The notes under the pieces were generated by a model. It did not search any database, had not been told where the DNA came from, and saw nothing but the letters and a program-made list of their open reading frames with translations. The position numbers and the translations under genes were made by a program. This document shows positions 57,444 to 64,000 of a stretch of 64,000 nt of DNA, piece after piece. Origin of the DNA: Laccaria trichodermophora (taxonomy: Eukaryota; Basidiomycota; Agaricomycetes; Agaricales; Hydnangiaceae); contig JACTVC010000005.1 of NCBI GenBank assembly GCA_018417955.1, positions 1,426,001 to 1,490,000 on the forward strand, given 5' to 3'. Every line of letters begins with the position of its first letter. Position 1 is the stretch's first letter.

Positions 57444-58224
57444 ATGAGCGTTCTTCGTCCATTCAAAGCCTCTGATATGTTCAAGTTCAATAATATGTGC
57501 GTCCCCCAGTAATCTGCAGCCAGACCCTCAATCATATACTTTACATTGCTAGAAACTTGGACATCTGGACGGAAACGGTTAGCGTGTCATGTATTTGCGA
57601 GGTTGGGAGCGTATCTAAAAAAGCATTTACCACAGTATGGCATTGGTTTTTACCTCAGCTATCTCTCGCGGTGGCCTGACCTGTGCTGCGTGCAAGAAGC
57701 CCCGACAGGCCGCATGATGGGATACGGTAGGTATTCACGCATCTCAATGCCATCCTGGTCTAGACTCTTCGTCCTCGCTTGCTAGTTCTTGGGAAAGCAG
57801 AAGGAAGCAACGCGGAATGGCATGGACACGTCACTGCGCTCACCGTGGCACCCGAATACCGCAGGCTCTCCTTGGCTCGAAGGATGATGGCCCTCTTGGA
57901 AATGGTCTCCGATGAGATTTACAAAGGCTTCTTTGTTGACTTGTTCGTTCGTTGTACGAACACGGTCGCCATAGACATGTATGAAGGCCTCGGGTATAGC
58001 GTTTACCGAAGAGTGCGGGAGTATTATGGTAGTTTAGGGATTGGGAAAGGCGGAAGAGACGAAGAGGACGCGTTTGGTGAGTATTTTGAGCTATTATATC
58101 CTAGCTGCCTAAATGACCCATTTTTGTCTGGTCAGATATGCGAAAACCGCTCTCACGCGATCCCAATCGTCGCTCAGTGCGGCCCAATGGAAGGGAAATG
58201 ATCGTTAGTGCCCACGACGTATGA
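57444..58224 (+). CDS. NAA20: N-alpha-acetyltransferase NatB catalytic subunit
   Basis: NatB acetylates N-termini beginning Met-Asp/Glu/Asn/Gln. Five exons are joined by introns after FNN, TET, MMGY and EDAFG. The protein reads MSVLRPFKASDMFKFNNINL, DIWTETYGIGFYLSYLSRWP, PTGRMMGYVLGKAEGS, EWHGHVTALTVAPEYRRLSL, ARRMMALLEMVSDEIYKGFF, VDLFVRCTNTVAIDMYEGLG, YSVYRRVREYYG, DEEDAFDMRKPLSRDPNRRS and VRPNGREMIVSAHDV. The near-identity to eukaryotic NAA20 (FNNINLD, VDLFVR, YEGLGYSVYR, DMRKxLSRD) is decisive. The acetyl-CoA loop reads RRLSLA, with Ser where many GNATs have Gly. The start at 57444 matches the family N-terminus; the stop is TGA 58222-58224. It converges on IML1 with 303 bp between the stops. 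Confidence 0.95.
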
Positions 58225-58527
58225 CACAACTATTCGGGTAAAAGTACAGATATCCTTTAATAAAGAACGTTCATGTTCCTGTGAAGCTTTTTGTCAAATG
58301 ACGAATTTCCTAGACGCGTCGTGCAAGATTTTTACGCGTTGGCCATTGGAAGAACTCTCAAGGTGAGGCTATCATTGTTTTGTATCATATTATCTTCGAA
58401 AGTCACTTTCACGCTATCCAAAGCGACGTTCAGTCAGGCCAAACGGGAGAAATAGCATTATCAGCGTTCGTGAGGTATCATAATACAGTTGGTAAAAGTA
58501 CAAGAGATGATTAAATGCTGATATGGT

Positions 58528-61500
58528 CTATATACTCAATGGAGGTGGTTCCTCCGGAACGGGTGCCAACGACGCAAGCAGTTCTTCATAGAAGGCCGTC
58601 AATGTCTTTTCATCAGAGCAGAACGCAGTCAAATCGAATCTGATTTTCTCTGCAGCAGAAGAAAGCCGATCGTCTTTGGTCTTTGAAGTCCCTAACCTTC
58701 CTGGCCCCATTAGCCGATTCATGAGAAACAAGAACCCTTGACTGCCACCCAGAACTTGAACGAAGGCAACTCCAGAACGATGGACAAACTGGGAGTACCG
58801 GAAGGGTGCTCTGCGATACGAATAGACCACGTCAACCGTATTTGGGTATAGCTCTTCAGCTTCGACGTCGACAATGAAACCAAATCGACGGAGGAGCTCG
58901 TACTCGAAGTAGTTTTGGGCCTGCTCTCCTTCTGGTATTCGTTTCTCTAGATCTGGTACAGATGGGGGAGGGACAGCAAGTCGAAGAGGAAAACAGGACT
59001 GGAATGCGTTGCGTTCACGAATATCGCTGATTTCGGTCACATATGCTTCGACCAGCTTCAATCCGTACTTTTCAATGATCCGGCTCCATTGACGCAGTTG
59101 GTCTTCGATGCAGCGTGCGGTGGTACCAATCCACTGGAGCTCAAAGTGAAAAACTGTTCCTGGGTTATGCATGATATCGTGATGAAGTATAACCGTCTCT
59201 GCCTGGTCGCTTCGCTGGATGAATGGTGTGAAGATGTCAGCATGAGCTTGATCAGAATACATGGGTGGATATACCTTGTTAGGATCAACGTCAATGACCA
59301 TGGTTTGGCTCAAAATTAATGTCTTCCTGTGTTTCCGTCCACCCGTCCCTCTCCTTGGTACAGAGCCCAATCGATCACCACCCTCTACACCCGTCGGTCG
59401 TCTTGTGAACCATCCTGTTCTACTAGGGGTCATCGGGATGGAGTACTCCCCCTTCAAGTGATAATAGTAATGTCTGTCGACGCAGGTGATCAGATCCAAA
59501 GTTCACGCAACGACTAAGAAATCTCACCCATCTAAGAAATTGTGATATCCTCTACAGTGTTCAAACAAGCCCTGCTCCATCAGCTTGACACCCCATTCCG
59601 CTCCTTGCGATCTAGATGACACATCCCGAAATTCACGAACCATCCAGGAAACAAAGTCAAACCCAATGAAAGAATCCGGGTACTGCCTGTGATGCCATTG
59701 ATAGTTCTTTATGGGCACTCCGTCGTCCTCTCGCATGGCCTTCGCAATGGCATTCAGCGTCATATCTGAAATCTCCTTCTCGCTCTTGATTTTCTTGCGT
59801 AGAGGGCCTGCAGCGTGGATTTGGTCCAGCTGGTCCAGAAGAGATGGGTCCAAAACTGATACTGCTGGGTTGAGTGTCGTTGGAAGGAAGCGGACAGGAG
59901 GGGAAGTGGCCTTTTCTTCGGGTGTCTGCCATCGTAGCTTGGTAAATTGTTCTGCCAACTTCTCAATGCCTACAATGCGGAGCTCTTCATCATTGAGCTT
60001 TTCGCCTGCTGGACCGCTACTGCTCGGGGGCTCTGAAGTAGGTATGACAACAAACCTCGTCCGCCAGTAACGGAGAGATTCAGAAAACTCCTGCTCATAA
60101 CCCGCCACCAACATGTCAAGCCTATCATCAGATGATGAGCGAGCGCTCACGCGTGGAAGGATGTAAGACAAACCTGTTCCAACCGTAATTTTCAAGACCA
60201 TGAGATGAGAATTTAGTCGATAGCTCAGTGTAGCCCACTGCCAGACCAATCAGGCAAAGCCCTCGAAATTGGCTGGAAGAACTTACCCCCAAGTTTCGGC
60301 CATATTAAGCACTGATACTCAAACTCTCGTGTCGGGATCATCCGTCGGACATACCGCCGTACTTGAATGGCCTCTCCAGTAAACGAAATCCGGTGAATTT
60401 CCTTCGTTATGCTAAGATAGACCGGATCAGCTGTTGAGCGAAGGACGTCTGCGGCTCCAACAGGCGCAGGAGTCAGCTTCTCCTCTCCGACAAACGACTT
60501 GGACCGACGCAGTGCTGTCTTATCATCTTCCATATGGCCTTTTTGGTCTGGGGACTTTAAGACAAACTGAAAACCTTGCGCCAACCTTACAGCAGCCATC
60601 CCCCTCATGACGACGAGGGCCCATGCTCTTCGGATCTCATCTGCTGAACCTTTTGGGGGAGGTTTAACGAGAAAGGACTTCATTTCCTCAGGGTCGACAA
60701 CGAAGTCGTAAGAGAACACGTCATACGACGATTCAAGCTCGGCCGTAGAAGGGAAGTGCTCCACAGTCAAAGGTAAGCAACCTGGGGTGATGAGGGATTT
60801 CCACTTGATCTCATGCTTGTTTATCTTCTGTGGTAAGATGTGCTGCCATCGACCTGACATGAACCTCTGAGCGTACGATGCGGGTTGCTCAAGCTGCGAA
60901 GGACTCGAAAACGATCCTGACGAGGATGATAACGACTGTGCCAAAATACTAGTTGTGCTCCGACGTTTAGCAGATAACCCCCCTTCGCGGGGAGGGCTGT
61001 TGAGGGGGGAACGCCGGATAAAAGACGATTTCTGTGGAATGAGTGTTTCCTCTTCAAAGGTCCGACTAAGGTTGGAGCGGCTCGCTGAATTATTTTTGAT
61101 GGCCACTGGCATGATTTGCTGGACAGTGGGTGTAACTGGCGCAGGCATTCGGAGAGGAGAAGGGAGTGCATGCGGAAGAAGTGGGGATAGCGTAGCATGG
61201 GTGGAAGAGGAAGAGGCAGATGCAGAGATTTGTGATGTCTGAGGTTCGCTGGGGCCACTGCGAAACGGATTGAAGAGCCAGGCTGGAGCCAGTTTTGACG
61301 CAAGGCTCCCCTTCGAGATGGTCATCCGCCCGGAAGCTTTGTTGGAGGAGGCGGATTTGTCGGACTGAAGAGAGCGTATAGAGGGGGCGGGGGACGTGTT
61401 CGGTTCACTTAGAGACATAACAGCGCTAAGGAGACCACCAGGAGGTCCTTCTGGAGGTAGTTCCTTCATGATCGTCTTAGGACTCTCTTCAATCGTGGCG

Positions 61501-63500
61501 ATGCGAGACGCAGCTATAGAATTACGATGAGAGATGCGCTTTTCGTGGTTTGGTCGGTATCCTGGAGTAGCTGTGATGGCAGGTTGGCCAATAGTCGGGG
61601 TTGAGTTAGTTGCAAAAATCTCCATATCGAACCTATCTGCCTCGTCCTTCGTCAGCGGTTCATCATCAACAGAATTTGAGAGCAAGGAAGATGGTGTCCT
61701 TTCTTTCAAGTAGGGGACTTCGATACTAGGCAGGACGTCGTGCTCCAGAAGACCAAGCATCTGAATTTCATGCATCTTGGCGCGAGCGACAAATCTGCAA
61801 GAATAAAGAAAAGAAAATGAGTCCAGGAAAAACAAAAAGTGAAGGAAGAGCATGATTACCGGTCCTGTCTGAGCGGCAGATCCATTTGTATATCCCAAAA
61901 TGTTGTTGATATCCAGAATGGTTCCCACCAAAAAGTTTTCTTCTTTCTTGCATCTCCCGCAGTTTCATCGCCTCCGCCCCACAGAGGATCTACAAAGAGC
62001 GGGTCCACCTTATCTTCCAGATCTGTCCTTGATTCCAATTCCGTGCCTTGAAAGCTAAAGATGGGACTCTGGTGAAGAGGCGGCTTCGTTAAGAGGACAA
62101 GATCCAACCCAAGGCCTTGATCTAGCATCCGGGTTGTTGTAAGGCGGAGAAGCTGCTTTGAAACCCGAAAGTAGCCCGTGCCCGGAGATATTAGGATCGT
62201 CGTAGCGCCAGTGAGAGAAAGAGAACGATCAATGTAATGGGTTTCGGTTGGATTCAGGCCAAGATTAAGCGCTTCCAACACAGGTCCGTCTTGAGCATAT
62301 GAAAGGCGACCGACAAGACGAACTTGACCAGGGAGTCCAACGCCGCTCTCAAGACAAGCGCGGTGGTAATGGTGGGTAAGAAGAATATCCCGCTGAAAGT
62401 CCCAGAATGAGTTTTTCAAGCTGACAAGGGTTGGCTTCCATTCATAGATGACCTCTAAGTCGGTGATGACCTTAAAAAAGTCCTTGTACCAGTTTCCCCT
62501 TTCATCGCGACGAAGAGGTCCAGCGGCGTAATCAATTTCGGATTCCTCATAATACACGCGGGAAATGAGGACAATCGTTACTGTATGATTGGTTCCGGCT
62601 TCGCGCCACTTCGCAAAGAGTTCCGGTAGGAAGGAATGCACAATTTTCTCGTTGTAGCGTTCCCCGTCACCAGAGAATTCCCAGAGTTCCTGACAAACTT
62701 GAATGAAAATGGTGACCTTAGCCGATAGGGACCTATAGATGGCTTTCGTGGCGCGGCCCATGCATGCAGTGGAGACCTGATACAATGGCCATATCAATAA
62801 CGTATTTCTAATAAAGTCAAGCAATACGCACCCTCTTGCCTTTAATGTAGATGTCCGATATCTTTGCAGCTATCCCGCCAATGAAAAGTATCTCCTGGTG
62901 GGTATAGACGCACTGGCCTACAAGGTCTTCCCCCAGCCTCCACATATCGTTTCGGCCTAGGTACTGGTCTTGGAAGGTGAATTCTACATAGTCAGCGGAG
63001 AAAGCATCCTTGTTGACCTGTTCATCAACGAAAACGATTAGATGACATCGGGCGGAGGAACATCGCGACATGCCTTCGTAACTGTCACCTCCCCGTTGTT
63101 TCTAAAACCACAGGCGTCCGCAACCGCTTTTGGGATGGATATCTTTCGACGATGGTGGTCAGAGAGACGGCATTATACAGCAAGAAGGAGAACGCACCTG
63201 CAGTTGCGTCTTCACACACCCTTCATCCCTCGGAACTACGAACAGAAATCCCGACTCCCTATCCTCCGCGTTGCTGCTCACAACCCTTAACACATCACCT
63301 TCAGCAACCCCTGGCCATAAAGCTTGATTTAAAATGACATTTGCGGATTCCCTAATGTCGTGAACCCAAGAATTCAAAACCTTGAAATCGCCATCTTTGA
63401 GACGAGGGGGAGGTGGGAGTGGCCTGAGAATGGATTGCCCTGTCCCTGAGCGTGCCCGACCAAACCGCGGTTGCTGAGACTCAGCTCTAGAGGTTGACAT
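58528..63500 (-). CDS. IML1: GATOR1/SEACIT subunit Iml1 (DEPDC5)
   Basis: Iml1, with Npr2 and Npr3, is the GAP complex that silences TORC1 under amino-acid or nitrogen limitation at the vacuole. The start at 63498-63500 opens MSTSRAESQQPRFGRARSG. The N-terminal Iml1 domain has SADYVEFTFQDQYLGRNDMW, RLGEDLVGQCVYTHQEILFI, ATKAIYRSLSAKVTIFIQVC, QELWEFSGDGERYNEKIVHS, FLPELFAKWREAGTNHTVTI and FFKVITDLEVIYEWKPTLVS. It continues TILISPGTGYFRVSKQLLRL, DLVLLTKPPLHQSPIFSFQG and PFWISTTFWDIQMDLPLRQD. A long Ser/Pro region (60.9-61.7 kb) follows, then YDVFSYDFVVDPEEMKSFLV, the DEP domain (SFIGFDFVSWMVREFRDVSS, WGVKLMEQGLFEHCRGYHNF) and a conserved C-terminal domain (MVIDVDPNKVYPPMYSDQAH; LRRFGFIVDVEAEELYPNTV). 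At about 1,500 aa it matches the family. Few short introns. Confidence 0.93.
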
Positions 63501-63785
63501 TGACAGCGACGCCTAGCGTTCTTTTCATGGAGGTTTTAGACGCTTGCGCGGGAGTTTGAATTGAAAAGCTTGATAACTCCCGGCCTCTTTTGTGAAAGCC
63601 GGGACAAACTCTTGAGTCCAACTCACAACGAAACAAATTCAAAAAAATATCGGGAGATCTCAAGCTCGGTTATTGGTAGTGCGTTGACTTCGTTCATTTA
63701 TTGGGAAGTTTAGCCACGCGTATACATTTTTCATCTAAAAAACAGTACTTTTCTAAATGGCTTTTCGAAGACTCCTATGCAATTT
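63501..63785. promoter_or_regulatory. presumed IML1 promoter / 3' flank of right-edge gene
   Basis: No gene is seen. A short AT-rich stretch upstream of the IML1 ATG is likely to hold its promoter. Confidence 0.3.
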
Positions 63786-63932
63786 TCAGGAAGTGTATGA
63801 TTTAAGTATTACACATTCAAATATCCACCTCCCAATGACCACCTGCGCAGAGCCTACCACAAAGCAAATCCCAACCGAAACAAAAAAGGATGGAGACCAC
63901 CTTTGGGCATCCTGAAAATACCTGTCCGGATG
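63786..63932 (-). CDS. possible 3' exon of a membrane protein running off the window
   Basis: Read on the minus strand, an open stretch gives RYFQDAQRWSPSFFVSVGIC, FVVGSAQVVIGRWIFECVIL and KSYTS, then TGA at 63786-63788. An acceptor-like GGACAG precedes it. A 20-residue hydrophobic helix with flanking Arg/Trp is compatible with the last transmembrane segment of a multi-pass protein. The rest would lie to the right of the window. Its short length makes this tentative. Confidence 0.3.
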   Translation of the reverse strand, partial: HPDRYFQDAQRWSPSFFVSVGICFVVGSAQVVIGRWIFECVILKSYTS

Positions 63933-64000
63933 ATTGTTACGACGAGATACCCGACAAAACATTGGAGATTTAAGTATAGCGTTTCATAGTGGTACCACTG

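Noticed and set aside
1..64000. CRISPR array, bacterial operon or prophage-type defence system
   Set aside because: No spaced direct repeats of CRISPR type were seen. The introns and eukaryotic housekeeping genes show this is fungal nuclear DNA.

Overview
This is a eukaryotic nuclear window, almost certainly from a mushroom-forming basidiomycete (Agaricomycetes). The genes are interrupted by many short introns (mostly about 45-80 nt, GT...AG). Conserved housekeeping proteins read as fungal orthologues once those introns are removed, and the accessory stretches carry families typical of agarics (BTB/POZ protein, F-box relic, HNH-nuclease-like genes). Gene models here are hand-spliced from conserved protein sense and intron phase, so internal exon edges are approximate unless stated.

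Layout. 1-3515 (+): 3' part of a SAPS-domain PP6/Sit4 phosphatase subunit. 3685-4710 (-): FAHD1-type acylpyruvase. 4905-5919 (+): predicted single-pass membrane protein. 6828-9157 (+): acetolactate synthase ILV2, five exons resolved. 9750-10284: a 535-bp element with terminal inverted repeats and a TA target duplication (MITE). 10351-10962 (-): small conserved-looking protein. 12299-14987 (-): RING ubiquitin ligase HEL2/ZNF598. 15297-15989 (-): cyclin-box-like protein. 16374-17843 (-): dihydrofolate synthase FOL3.

About 18-29.4 kb is accessory: two diverged copies of an HNH-nuclease-like gene (18.1-19.2 and 26.6-28.0 kb), both damaged; a four-exon gene for a 103-aa orphan protein (20.2-20.7 kb); a decayed 120-bp tandem repeat; an F-box relic with two frame breaks; an unknown protein with a frame break; and an intact-looking BTB gene (28229-29440).

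From 29.6 to 41.8 kb the window is dense again: a UBP3/USP10-like deubiquitinase (-), CENP-C/Mif2 (-) head-to-head with mitochondrial tRNA 2-thiouridylase MTU1 (+), and a choline-transporter-like membrane protein (-). 41.8-48.4 kb is gene-poor. 48406-49421 (-) is a Pcl1-like cyclin, followed by another 4 kb without a convincing gene. 53538-54996 (-) encodes a coiled-coil/AT-hook protein, 57444-58224 (+) the NatB catalytic subunit NAA20, and 58528-63500 (-) the GATOR1/SEACIT subunit Iml1 (DEPDC5). A possible 3' exon of a further gene sits at the right edge.

The housekeeping genes do not form a pathway cluster. Iml1 (nitrogen/TORC1 sensing), ILV2 (branched-chain amino acids) and the SAPS protein (Sit4-type phosphatase, TOR-linked in yeast) are related only loosely by nutrient signalling. 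I found no convincing previously undescribed defence or biosynthetic system. The most notable signals are the MITE, the Ala at the classic sulfonylurea-resistance position of ILV2, the decaying HNH pair, and the degenerate 40-residue-repeat locus.
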